From an uncultured Clostridia bacterium (GTDB lineage: Bacteria > Bacillota > Clostridia > Christensenellales > Borkfalkiaceae), in the NCBI GenBank assembly GCA_934271275.1, contig CAKQRD010000001.1, forward strand, positions 201,329 through 265,328: 64,000 nt of DNA. Direction: 5' to 3'. Shown in pieces: positions 9,158 to 16,495 of this stretch (position 1 is the first letter of the stretch; the number at the start of each line of letters is the position of its first letter). A program made the position numbers and the translations under genes. The notes beneath the pieces are model-generated. The model saw nothing but the letters and a program-made list of their open reading frames with translations. It ran no database searches and had not been told where the DNA came from.

Positions 9158-9865
9158 TTATTTGGCGAAAACGTGATTCCCTATCGTCACAGTCGTGCTT
9201 CTCGAAAAAATCCAAGAACTCGTCGCGGTGGCGGGATTGTAATAATAAATCGCGCCGTAGGTCGGATCCCAACCGTTCATAGCGTCTTGCGCAGCCTTCT
9301 TCGCGGTGGCGTTCGGCGTTAAATTTATCTGCCCGTCGCTGACCGCGGTAAACGCGTAGCTCTGATAGATTACGCCCGCCATAGTATTCGGGAAAGACGC
9401 GCTCTTGATTCTGTTCATAACGACCGCGCCGACCGCCACCTGTCCGACGTAGCTTTCCCCGCGCGCCTCGCCGTAAATTAGCTTTGCAAGAAGGTTTACG
9501 TCCGAATCGCTGTACGTCGAAGAGGTCGAGGACGACGAGCTTCCGCTTGAAATGCCGAGTGCGGCAAGGGTTTTCGCGCCGACTATGCCGTCTGCGGTAA
9601 GCCCGTTCTTTTTCTGGAAATACTTAACCGCCGCGGTGGTTTTCGCGCCGTAAACGCCGTCTACCGAGCCTTTATAGTAGCCCCAGTTTTTAAGCTTCTG
9701 CTGAATCTTCTTTACCGTCGCGCCCGAGCTGCCTTGTCTTATCACCGCCGCGCACACGACCTCATCGCCGTAGTTTTCTCGCACGGTAGGTTTAGCGATA
9801 GCCGCGCACACAGCCGTCGTAACGACAAGCGCCGCCAAGATAACGATTTTTAATGCTTTTTTCAT
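9158..9865 (-). CDS. sleB: Spore cortex-lytic enzyme SleB
   Basis: The 235-residue protein starts with an uncleaved-type or Sec signal helix (about 5-25). A peptidoglycan-binding repeat follows (about 42-100, GSSGATVKKIQQKLKNWGYY to ADGIVGAKTLAALG), then a serine-rich linker. The hydrolase-2 domain starts at LAKLIYGEARGESYVGQVAV, with the catalytic Glu in GEARGE. SleB is a lytic transglycosylase that degrades muramic-lactam-containing spore cortex during germination. Its start codon overlaps the spoIIR stop (ATGA at 9862-9865), and AAGGAGGA lies just upstream, so translation is coupled. ypeB follows 32 bp downstream, the arrangement known from other spore formers. Confidence 0.93.
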   Translation of the reverse strand: MKKALKIVILAALVVTTAVCAAIAKPTVRENYGDEVVCAAVIRQGSSGATVKKIQQKLKNWGYYKGSVDGVYGAKTTAAVKYFQKKNGLTADGIVGAKTLAALGISSGSSSSSTSSTYSDSDVNLLAKLIYGEARGESYVGQVAVGAVVMNRIKSASFPNTMAGVIYQSYAFTAVSDGQINLTPNATAKKAAQDAMNGWDPTYGAIYYYNPATATSSWIFSRSTTVTIGNHVFAK

Positions 9866-10404
9866 TTTTCCTCCTTATTTTCAAAAAACTTTTTAATAAC
9901 GTCGTAAATTTTGCTTCTGTAAACGTAGTTTTTACCCTCGCCCGTAAAGCAGAGCGGCGGATAAACCACGCACCACCAGTTATCGCCCTTGCCGCTGCCG
10001 AGGTTTACGATGAGAGCCTTGTAAAAACCGCGCTCCAAGGTAAGCCCGCCGTATACGCGCGTCGGGAATTCTTCCGTATTTATCCGCGCTTTCGCCTTGT
10101 AGGAAAAACCGTTTCTATCAAGCACCGCGTTTGCCGCGCGCTCTATTTCGGGCAGAACGTTCGTAAGCGTTTTTTCCGCCTTTTCCCGAGTATCGCATTC
10201 CGCAAGATACGGAGTTAAAAGCTCTACCACCGCGTCCTTTACGAGATACTTTACCGACTGATCCTTTTCGAGGTTGGAATCGGCACGGATATGTATTCTT
10301 AAATATTCGGTCTCGGGTTCGGCTTCCGGCTTAGAAGCGGCTAACCCTATCGCCGACAATGCTATTATGAGAAAAGCAAGAAAAAGTATGCAAATTTTTT
10401 TCAT
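9862..10404 (-). CDS. spoIIR: Stage II sporulation protein R
   Basis: The 180-residue protein has an N-terminal signal/anchor helix (about 4-23) and the SpoIIR hallmark EYLRIHIRADSNLEKDQSVKY, followed by the conserved GGDNWWCVVYPPLCF-type block (here GKGDNWWCVVYPPLCF). SpoIIR is made in the forespore under sigma-F. It is secreted into the intermembrane space and triggers SpoIIGA to process pro-sigma-E in the mother cell. It heads the operon with sleB and ypeB, an unusual grouping because the two germination genes normally belong to the later sigma-G regulon. The ATG at 10404 has an AAGGGG ribosome binding site. Confidence 0.93.
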   Translation of the reverse strand: MKKICILFLAFLIIALSAIGLAASKPEAEPETEYLRIHIRADSNLEKDQSVKYLVKDAVVELLTPYLAECDTREKAEKTLTNVLPEIERAANAVLDRNGFSYKAKARINTEEFPTRVYGGLTLERGFYKALIVNLGSGKGDNWWCVVYPPLCFTGEGKNYVYRSKIYDVIKKFFENKEEK

Positions 10405-10458
10405 ATTGAATTTTTATCCCCTTACGCCCGCTTTTTCGGGCAATTTTCTTTCTGATTT

Positions 10459-10487
10459 TTTATTGACCGTTTTGAAAGAATTTATAC
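10459..10487 (-). promoter_or_regulatory. Possible sigma-F-type promoter of spoIIR
   Basis: On the minus strand GTATA (10483-10487) and GGTCAATAAA (10459-10468) are 14 nt apart, resembling the sigma-F pattern (GyATA and GGnnAnAnT). The -10 match is partial. A small hairpin (GCCCG...CGGGC, about 10426-10441) lies between it and the gene. Confidence 0.35.
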
Positions 10488-10690
10488 GGTAATTCCGAAT
10501 TTTTTAATAAAAGAGGGCGGAACGCGCAAAAACGGGCGCGGGAATACGGCGCGCAGGTACGGACGCGGAAAAGAAGTGCAGATAAATCAGGGAGCGAAAA
10601 CGAACGCGAAAAAAACAAGCGCGGAAGGCACTCTCAAAGCAAACTTAAAAAGCCGCAACAAAAAACGGCGCGGAGAAATCAAGACGCAAT

Positions 10691-10731
10691 AAAACCGAGC
10701 CGCAGGGCTTTTTTGCCTGCGGCTCGGTTTT
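10691..10731. terminator. Strong hairpin terminator downstream of the HtrA-like gene
   Basis: A perfect 16-bp stem (AAAACCGAGCCGCAGG at 10691-10706, complement at 10716-10731) has a 9-nt loop and A/T tracts on both sides. It lies downstream of the gene ending at 10892. The surrounding gap, 10488-10891, holds no other recognisable gene. Confidence 0.8.
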
Positions 10732-10891
10732 ATCTAATTTATAGAAGGAGGTTTATGAGCTTATTAAAATTATTATTTATTGTTTTGCGGCACGACTTCG
10801 GCTGTTACCGTTCGTTGCGGTCGCCTTTTACCGACAGAGGTTTTTAACCTTCGAGTGCCGCCGTATAGTCAATTTTATCTGCTTGTATTAT

Positions 10892-12142
10892 TTATCTGCC
10901 CGTATTGCAGAAGCGGAACTGGGTCGCCACGAGCGCGACCGTTTTGGTATACGCTCTGTACCCGCTCACTCTTGAAACGGTCAAGGTCACGCTGTCGCCG
11001 ATCTTTAAGCTTTGCATAACTTCAGTGACTTCCTCAACGGTGGAAACGGTTTTTTCACCGCCGGCTTCGGTTTTAAGCTTAACGATAACGTCGTTCACCT
11101 TAATACCCATTTTATCCGCCTGACTGCCGCTCGTTATCGCGCCGATATAAACGTAAGAACCTTCTCCGTCCGACTTCTGCACCGCGGTGAAGCCGAATTT
11201 TTCTTTATTCCCGGCAATGAAACCGTAATTATCGCCGGTATAAGTGCCGAGAAGCTCGCTCGCGATTTTCACAAAACCGCAATCTTGTTCGACGTCGTCC
11301 GAGCTTTTATAAGGAATGGCGAAGTTTATCTGATCGTAATCGGTGTTGCCGGCGTTGGTTATGCCTATAAGTTCGCCGTAAAGATTATAAAGTCCGCCGC
11401 CCGAATTGCCGTGATTTGTGGAAACGTCTATCTGCAAAAGCTGCATTTCGCCCACGCCGTCTACGTTCACGCTGCGTTTAAGGTAGCTTATATATCCGAC
11501 GGAAGCCGTACCCGGAAGCACGCCCGTGGGGTTGCCTATCGCAAACACTTCGTCCATAACCGAAAGCTTGTAGCTCGCGGAAGGCACTTTCGCCTTTACT
11601 ATTTTGTCCGCAGAAAGCTTGTTGCCCGAAACCGCCGCTTTATCGAGATTTAATTTCAGCACCGCCACGTCGGAAGACTGGTCGCCGCCGATAAGAGTTA
11701 TCGCGCCGCTTTCCTCGCCGATAGTACCCGTAAAGGTGTAGTCGTCGTTTTCGTAAATCACGTCTTCGTCGGGAAGATAAACGGTTATATCGCCTTTGGA
11801 GCTGATAACGTGATGACAGGTAACGATATACGCCGCGCTGTCGTCCGCGTTTTCTTCGTAAGACATATCGACGATAACGCCGCTGCCGGCGCTCGTGCCG
11901 GAGGAAGTTTTAACCTTGATGGCAACAGCCGTTCTCGCGACCTCCGCATAAGCGTCTTTAAGCGAAAGCTCTTTTACTTCGTCGCTTTTGTCCGTGTTGA
12001 ACACTACCGCTTTGGCGGCATAACGTTCGCTCGCCCCGTCGCCGACGTCCGGCTGACGAATAAACGACGTACAGCCTACGGCGCATAACGCTATTACAAA
12101 TACTACCGCGAACAACGCGCAGGATTTAAGAAATTTTTTCAT
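10892..12142 (-). CDS. HtrA/DegP-like serine protease lipoprotein with PDZ domain
   Basis: The 416-residue protein has a lipoprotein signal peptide with lipobox AVGC (Cys24), so it should sit on the outer face of the membrane. The trypsin-like domain contains a complete catalytic triad: His111 (YIVTCHHVIS), Asp148 (DQSSDVAVLKL) and Ser237 (STNHGNSGGGL). GNSGGGL differs from the usual GNSGGPL at a position next to the active site. A PDZ domain follows (about 325-410, with ADKMGIKVNDVIVKL). HtrA proteases degrade or refold misfolded exported proteins. Most Gram-positive HtrAs are anchored by a transmembrane helix, so the lipid anchor is a variation. It is monocistronic, with a terminator at 10691-10731. 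Confidence 0.88.
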   Translation of the reverse strand: MKKFLKSCALFAVVFVIALCAVGCTSFIRQPDVGDGASERYAAKAVVFNTDKSDEVKELSLKDAYAEVARTAVAIKVKTSSGTSAGSGVIVDMSYEENADDSAAYIVTCHHVISSKGDITVYLPDEDVIYENDDYTFTGTIGEESGAITLIGGDQSSDVAVLKLNLDKAAVSGNKLSADKIVKAKVPSASYKLSVMDEVFAIGNPTGVLPGTASVGYISYLKRSVNVDGVGEMQLLQIDVSTNHGNSGGGLYNLYGELIGITNAGNTDYDQINFAIPYKSSDDVEQDCGFVKIASELLGTYTGDNYGFIAGNKEKFGFTAVQKSDGEGSYVYIGAITSGSQADKMGIKVNDVIVKLKTEAGGEKTVSTVEEVTEVMQSLKIGDSVTLTVSRVSGYRAYTKTVALVATQFRFCNTGR

Positions 12143-12304
12143 ACCCCTTTTGTATGCCTCTTTTCTTTTTCGTTTATATTTTAACCCGCTAAACTTAAAT
12201 TAACCTTAAAAAACGGAGTGTTATGAAAAATTTTTTACAAAAAAAGAAAAAATTTATCGTTTGTTTGAAAAGACGGGGAAAAAACTTTACCGAAAACCCC
12301 CTCG

Positions 12305-12396
12305 GTTGTCTTTTTTATGCGCCTTTGCATTGCAATCTTTAAAGGGCAGATAACTATTTGACCGTACTTTTTCTTATACAGTTACAAACTGTATAC
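12305..12396. repeat. Partial copy of a dispersed repeat
   Basis: The segment ends in TCTTATACAGTTACAAACTG, as in the copy at 21.9 kb, and before that has ATCTTTAAAGGGCAGATAAC, resembling the TTTAAGGGGCAGAC part of the larger copies. The palindrome ATACAGTT-ACA-AACTGTAT spans 12376-12394. It is intergenic, upstream of the HtrA-like gene. Confidence 0.7.
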
Positions 12397-12503
12397 ATAT
12401 CTTTTAAACTTGATTCGTTTTATATCAGCCGCATTTGCCCTGTATTCGTAGGGCGGGGGCTTGCTCCCGCCGCCGATGAGTTGTTATGCGAAAACTCCTG
12501 ATT

Positions 12504-12972
12504 GTCATTCTGAGCCGACCTTTCTTGACGGGCTTACGAAGAATCTCTACGCAAACCCATTGTTTGTCATTCTGAGTCTATCCTCTTGCCCCTTCTTACG
12601 AAGAATCTCTACGTGATAGTAACTTTCAAGATTCTTCGCGGGAGTGTCTACGCAAGCCCATCTCAGAATGACACATTACGCTTTTCCCTTTGCGAGAGGG
12701 GAAGAACTGTTTTCCGCTACGTTTGTGCTTCATAGCGTAAGCGGAGAAGTATCCGTTCTTCCCCCTCTCCCGCTCTCCCTATTATGAAAACTCTTCTATA
12801 ACCCCTCGTTACTTATCGCGCATACCTTTCGCTAACTTTGCCCCTTAATCTTTAAGGGGCAAACAACAGGTTACCCGTGCTGTTTCTTCTTATACGTCAT
12901 ATAAGCGGCGGGAGGGGCCTCTCCGCCCTACACTCATCACACGCGCATACAGTTACAAACTGTATACACTTC
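12504..12972. repeat. Dispersed multi-hairpin repeat, copy A
   Basis: This noncoding block shares its order of sub-elements with 21685-22024. First comes a GTCATTCTGAG...CTCAGAATGAC unit, then a GAGAGGGGAAGAACTG...CTTCCCCCTCTC inverted repeat. These are followed by GCCCCTTAATCTTTAAGGGGC, a GGCGGGAGGGGCCTCTCCGCC segment and the ATACAGTT-ACA-AACTGTAT palindrome at 12947-12965. A second GTCATTCTGAG occurs at 12504. No ORF here looks real. Confidence 0.85.
12566..12672. repeat. 107-bp MITE-like unit with 11-bp terminal inverted repeats (copy A)
   Basis: GTCATTCTGAG at 12566-12576 and its exact reverse complement CTCAGAATGAC at 12662-12672 bound a 107-bp unit. Inside it is a nested inverted pair GAAGAATCTC / AAGATTCTTC. 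The unit at 21685-21791 has the same length and layout. Confidence 0.75.
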
Positions 12973-13119
12973 ATAGGGCGTCTCCACCCCGTCGTATACC
13001 TCCCGTCACTTAAAAATAATCTGATTTTACCCTGAATTACTGAATTAAAAATCGTTCCATAAACGCTGAGCCGTGCATATAAAAACAGAACAATCGACTT
13101 TCCCGTTCCGTAATAAAAC

Positions 13120-13184
13120 GCGGGGCGCGGCGAAAAGAATTTTCGCCGCGCCCCGCTTCCCGCCGCAAGCCTGCGGCGGGTTTT
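13120..13184 (-). terminator. Two adjacent GC-rich hairpins downstream of yebC
   Basis: A perfect 17-bp stem with a 3-nt loop (GCGGGGCGCGGCGAAAA at 13120-13136, complement 13140-13156) and a 9-bp stem (CCCGCCGCA at 13159-13167, complement 13172-13180) stand side by side. TTTT follows on the plus strand. They lie about 400 bp past the yebC stop. They could end the infC-yebC transcript or belong to a separate small RNA. Confidence 0.55.
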
Positions 13185-13311
13185 ACTGCCGTTAGCTATT
13201 GGGAGGGATATTGAAACGGCAGTAATTTATCGGTATTTTCCGGAATAATTCTCATTAAAGAAAAATCACCTTACCGCCGATACGATAAGTATAGGCAGTC
13301 AAGGCGATTTT
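13185..13311 (-). other. Further inverted repeats downstream of yebC, possible structured RNA
   Basis: ACTGCCGTT (13185-13193) pairs with AACGGCAGT (13215-13223). AAAATCACCTT (13262-13272) pairs with AAGGCGATTTT (13301-13311). The single mismatch of the second stem becomes a G-U wobble only in a minus-strand RNA, which favours that strand. The remainder up to 13577 shows no gene. Confidence 0.35.
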
Positions 13312-13577
13312 ATTCTTCCGTTTATAAAAATTTTCGCGCAAATTTTCCTTTCAGTTTTCCGTAGCCGCATCGGCAGCTTTGGCAAATCGAACTCCGAATC
13401 CGTCTCGGAATTTTGCGCCGCTACCACGTCGCGCCGCGACGAATTAAATCGTTTTGCGCTTTTCGTCCGAAAAAAGGTATGTTTTTCTGCAAAAACGCAC
13501 TTAACGCGATTTCACGCGAAAGCCCGAACGTATCCGAAAGTCCCCCGAATATATTTTCGCACCCGCGAATTACGGAA

Positions 13578-14318
13578 TTATTCTTCTTCCTCTTCTTCGG
13601 GAAGGTCTACGTTATGATAAACGTCCTGAACGTCGTCCAAATCTTCGAGCGCGTCCAGAAGTCTTTGGAATTTATTTAAATCCTCGCCTTCCAGCGTTAT
13701 TTTGTTGGAAGGAACCATTTCTACCTGCGCCTCGAAGAAGTTGAGTCCTTTGTCTTCGAGATACTTTCTGACGGACGAGAAGTTCGCGACCGAAGTATGC
13801 ACCTCGAAAGCGTCGTCTTCCGAAATAACGTCGTCCGCACCCGCATCCAACGCGTATTCCATAACTGCGTCCTCGGTAAGGTCGGGAGTTCTTTCGACTA
13901 TGATTATACCCATATTCGTAAAGGTAAAAGACACGCAACCCGCATTACCCAAAGAACCGCCGTGTTTTCTCATTGCCGTTCTCACAAAGTCTACCGTACG
14001 GTTTTTGTTATCCGTAAGGGCTTTGATTATAACCGCGCTGCCCGCAGGTCCGTACCCTTCGTAGGTAAGCTCCTCGAAGTTATCCCCCGCAAGTTCGCCC
14101 GCCGCTTTTGCGATACAACGTTTTATGTTGTCGTTAGGCATATTAGCCGCTTTCGCCTTGGCGATAGCGTCCGCAAGCTTGCTGTTGGTGGTGGGATCGG
14201 GATTGCTTTTCGCCGCAACGGCTATCTCTCTGCCGACTTTGGTAAAAATTTTACCCCTTACCGCGTCCTGTTTTGCTTTTTTTACGGCGATATTCGCCGC
14301 GTGGCTATGACCTGACAT
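13578..14318 (-). CDS. YebC/PmpR family regulator or translation factor
   Basis: The 246-residue protein begins with the family signature MSGHSHAANIAVKKAKQDA, close to the usual SGHSKW motif but with HSHAAN. It contains the conserved blocks PNDNIKRCIAKA, YEGYGPAG and ALTDNKNRTVDFVRTAMRKHGG. The length matches the family (about 240). YebC proteins were described as DNA-binding regulators, and more recent work links some to relieving ribosome stalling at proline stretches. Which role applies here cannot be read from sequence. It is the last gene of the infC-rpmI-rplT-spoU-yebC cluster, 12 bp after the SpoU gene. The C-terminus ends in five glutamates. Confidence 0.92.
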   Translation of the reverse strand: MSGHSHAANIAVKKAKQDAVRGKIFTKVGREIAVAAKSNPDPTTNSKLADAIAKAKAANMPNDNIKRCIAKAAGELAGDNFEELTYEGYGPAGSAVIIKALTDNKNRTVDFVRTAMRKHGGSLGNAGCVSFTFTNMGIIIVERTPDLTEDAVMEYALDAGADDVISEDDAFEVHTSVANFSSVRKYLEDKGLNFFEAQVEMVPSNKITLEGEDLNKFQRLLDALEDLDDVQDVYHNVDLPEEEEEE

Positions 14319-14329
14319 AGTATTTTCTC

Positions 14330-15079
14330 CTATATTTTACTGTTTTTTAAAGCGTACATAAGCACGCCCGCCGCGACCGCCGCATTAAGACTTTCCACAC
14401 CGTTTTGCATAGGAAGACCTAACGTTACGCTCGTCTTCGATTTCATAAATTCGGAAACCCCGTGCGCCTCGTTGCCGATGATAAGACAGAATTTCTCCGC
14501 CGCTTTTATCCCGAAAGGATTTTCGCCGCACATATCCGCCGCGTAAAAGGGAACGTTTATTTTTTCGCAAAGTTCTTCTCTTTTCCCCGCGAAAACCTTC
14601 ACGCGGAAAATTCCGCTCATGGAAGCACGCACCGCTTTCGGCGAATACGCGTCCGCTCCGTCCGCGATATATACGTCCGTAAAGCCCGTTGCCGCCGCCG
14701 TTCTTATAATCGCGCCGACGTTCGCGGGGTCGGAAACGCCGTCTAAAAACAGACAGTTCCCTTTCGGCTCGCAAAGAACCGTTTCGGGCTTATACAGCAC
14801 CGCAAGCACGCCCTGCGGAGAACTTTCCCCGCTGACGCTCTTAAACACGTCTTCCGAAACCGATTCTTTACGGACGTCTGCGGGGATTTCCGCGTTATCG
14901 GACAAAAGTTTTTCGCCGATTTCGGTAAGAATAAGCGCGAAAATATTTTGCCCCGTAAGAATGGCTTCTTTAACGGATTTAAGTCCTTCGGCGATAAAAA
15001 GCCTGTATTCGTCGCGTTCCTTTTTTCGGTCTAACGCGCGAACGCTTTTTATAAGCGCGTTGTTTCTCGAAGTTATCAT
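14330..15079 (-). CDS. SPOUT-family (TrmH/SpoU) RNA methyltransferase
   Basis: This 249-residue protein has an N-terminal substrate-binding domain typical of 23S rRNA 2'-O-methyltransferases. Its C-terminal SpoU domain carries the three motifs: motif 1 DGVSDPANVGAIIRTAAATGF (N and R conserved), motif 2 LIIGNEAHGVSEFM and motif 3 LGLPMQNGVESLNAAVAAGV. These form the trefoil knot that binds S-adenosylmethionine. The target is probably a ribose 2'-OH in 23S rRNA, but the exact nucleotide is unknown. It lies 42 bp after rplT, with a small hairpin between, and 11 bp before yebC. Confidence 0.9.
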   Translation of the reverse strand: MITSRNNALIKSVRALDRKKERDEYRLFIAEGLKSVKEAILTGQNIFALILTEIGEKLLSDNAEIPADVRKESVSEDVFKSVSGESSPQGVLAVLYKPETVLCEPKGNCLFLDGVSDPANVGAIIRTAAATGFTDVYIADGADAYSPKAVRASMSGIFRVKVFAGKREELCEKINVPFYAADMCGENPFGIKAAEKFCLIIGNEAHGVSEFMKSKTSVTLGLPMQNGVESLNAAVAAGVLMYALKNSKI

Positions 15080-15091
15080 TTTATCGAAAGA

Positions 15092-15112
15092 AAGCCTACG
15101 AGTGGTAGGCTT
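15092..15112 (-). terminator. Small hairpin between rplT and the SpoU gene
   Basis: AAGCCTAC (15092-15099) and GTAGGCTT (15105-15112) form an 8-bp stem with a 5-nt loop. On the minus strand it is followed by TTTCTTTCG. It may partially terminate the ribosomal-protein transcript and lower expression of the two downstream genes. Confidence 0.5.
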
Positions 15113-15121
15113 TTACTTTGA

Positions 15122-15478
15122 TTATTTGTTTAAGTTGGCTTTTGCCTTTTCGCAAAGAGTTGCGAAAGCGGGCGCGTCCGAAACCGCTATTTCCGCAAGA
15201 ACCTTTCTGTTAAGGTCTATTCCGGCGTTTTTAAGACCGAACATAAGCTTGCTGTAAGAAAGCCCGTTGATACGCGCCGCCGCGTTGATACGGGTTATCC
15301 ACAAAGATCTGAAATCGCGTTTTTTCGCTTTTCTGCCGACGTAAGCGTACATCTGCGCTTTCATGACGGCTTCTCTTGCTACTCTGTATCTCTTGCTTCT
15401 GCCGCCGAAATAACCTTTGGCGAGCTTTAAAATTTTTCTACGTTTCTTAACGGCGTTTACGCCTCTTTTAATACGCAT
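15122..15478 (-). CDS. rplT: 50S ribosomal protein L20
   Basis: At 118 residues this is the standard L20 size. Family features include MRIKRGVNAVKKRRKILKLA, the GYFGGRSKRYRVAREAVMKA helix and LWITRINAAARINGLSYS. L20 binds 23S rRNA early in 50S assembly. In Firmicutes it also represses its own operon by binding the infC leader, and a matching attenuator is visible upstream of infC here. It follows rpmI by 20 bp. Confidence 0.98.
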   Translation of the reverse strand: MRIKRGVNAVKKRRKILKLAKGYFGGRSKRYRVAREAVMKAQMYAYVGRKAKKRDFRSLWITRINAAARINGLSYSKLMFGLKNAGIDLNRKVLAEIAVSDAPAFATLCEKAKANLNK

Positions 15479-15498
15479 TTTCTATTCTCCTCTTGACC

Positions 15499-15696
15499 TT
15501 ATTTATTGTAAATGAGCGTCTTAACGGTCTTTGCCTGCGTATCGTCCACGTATGCGCCCGCGCAAAGATTGTTCTTTCTCTTTCTGTCTTTCTTGGTAAG
15601 AATGTGATTTTTGCCCGAACAAGCTCTTTTAATCTTGCCGGTGGCGGTTACTTTGAATCTCTTCTTCGCCGCGCTTTTGGTTTTCATTTTAGGCAT
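15499..15696 (-). CDS. rpmI: 50S ribosomal protein L35
   Basis: This 65-residue basic protein starts MPKMKTKSAAKKRFKVTATG and contains the HILTKKDRKRKNNLC block of L35. It lies between infC and rplT in the classical order. L35 is a small globular component of the large subunit. Confidence 0.97.
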   Translation of the reverse strand: MPKMKTKSAAKKRFKVTATGKIKRACSGKNHILTKKDRKRKNNLCAGAYVDDTQAKTVKTLIYNK

Positions 15697-15729
15697 ATTA
15701 TTACCCTCCGTTGAATTTATTTAAGTAAG

Positions 15730-16242
15730 TTACGCTTTGAGGGGGGCGAGCATCATCCAGATGTTTCTGCCTTCCGTAAGCGGTTGCTTTTCTATCGTGC
15801 CGAAGTCTTTTACTATCTCGTAAAACCTCTTCATAACGTCTACGCCGAGTTCCTGATGCGCCATCTGTCTGCCGCGCATTCTTATAGAAACTTTAACCTT
15901 GTTTCCGCCCGACAAAAACTTCTGCGCCTGTTTCGCCTTAACGTTAAGGTCGCCGACGTCTATCGTCATAGAAAGCCAGATTTCCTTGATTTCGACGACT
16001 TTCTGATTTTTCTTGGCTTCCTTGGCTTTTTTGGCGATTTCAAAAAGGTATTTCCCGTAGTTCATTATCTTACATACGGGCGGGTTTGCGTTCGGCGAAA
16101 TTTTAACGAGGTCGAGTCCCTTATCCTCCGCAAGGCTCAAAGCCTCCCTCGAAGAAACTATGCCGAGTTGCTCTCCGTTTTCGCCTATAAGACGCACTTC
16201 TCTGTCGCGGATTTCTCCGTTCGTCTGATGTTCCCTTTTAAT
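15730..16242 (-). CDS. infC: Translation initiation factor IF-3, with an ATT start codon
   Basis: The product has the IF-3 N-domain (NGEIRDREVRLIGENGEQLG), the lysine-rich linker (KKAKEAKKNQ) and the C-domain (KEIWLSMTIDVGD through SIRMRGRQMAH). IF-3 keeps 30S subunits free and checks the initiator tRNA. The start is set at ATT (16240-16242), giving 170 residues beginning IKREHQ. AGAGGTG lies 7 nt upstream and no ATG is available. A longer frame from TTG at 16293 has no Shine-Dalgarno, and its extra residues would run through the attenuator region. AUU starts are a hallmark of infC and allow IF-3 to repress its own translation. Confidence 0.93.
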   Translation of the reverse strand: MKREHQTNGEIRDREVRLIGENGEQLGIVSSREALSLAEDKGLDLVKISPNANPPVCKIMNYGKYLFEIAKKAKEAKKNQKVVEIKEIWLSMTIDVGDLNVKAKQAQKFLSGGNKVKVSIRMRGRQMAHQELGVDVMKRFYEIVKDFGTIEKQPLTEGRNIWMMLAPLKA

Positions 16243-16290
16243 AGTAGTACACCTCTTTATAAATTTTCCTTTTTCCGCGCTGTATAAGCG

Positions 16291-16421
16291 CAAAAAGAAC
16301 GGGTGCTTTCAACAAAAAAGCACCCGACGAAAAACTACTTTACCCGCAATAATACTCGCGTTTCAAGGTATCGAGCCGAACGATTTCTACCGTCGGCGAG
16401 AAGGGTCTCTTCTGCTTTAAG
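16291..16421 (-). promoter_or_regulatory. infC leader with transcription attenuator (L20-leader-like)
   Basis: The transcript from the promoter at 16429-16457 has about 180 nt before infC. It contains CGGGTGCTTT (16317-16326, read on the minus strand) pairing with AAAGCACCCG (16300-16309). The stem is followed by GTTCTTTTTG, an intrinsic terminator inside the leader. In Firmicutes the infC-rpmI-rplT operon is controlled by L20-dependent attenuation, so this is the likely control site. The antiterminator pairing was not worked out. Confidence 0.72.
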
Positions 16422-16428
16422 CCTTAAT

Positions 16429-16457
16429 ATAATACACGATTTACGCGGTTTTGTCAA
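16429..16457 (-). promoter_or_regulatory. Sigma-A promoter of the infC operon
   Basis: On the minus strand TTGACA (16452-16457), a 17-nt spacer and TATTAT (16429-16434) form a near-consensus promoter, fitting high expression of ribosomal genes. Confidence 0.88.
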
Positions 16458-16495
16458 CGATTTTACGCGCGTTTTACGAGAAAATCCGCGTTTTT

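Noticed and set aside
8302..9282. 326-codon plus-strand ORF antisense to ypeB
   Set aside because: It is the shadow of the Lys/Arg/Ala-rich YpeB extension on the other strand; its composition (Phe/Ser/Ala runs) mirrors that bias and it has no ribosome binding site.
10780..11019. 79-codon plus-strand ORF at the 3' end of the HtrA-like gene
   Set aside because: It overlaps the protease gene antisense; although GGAGG-like sequence occurs near 10746, the peptide shows no conserved pattern.
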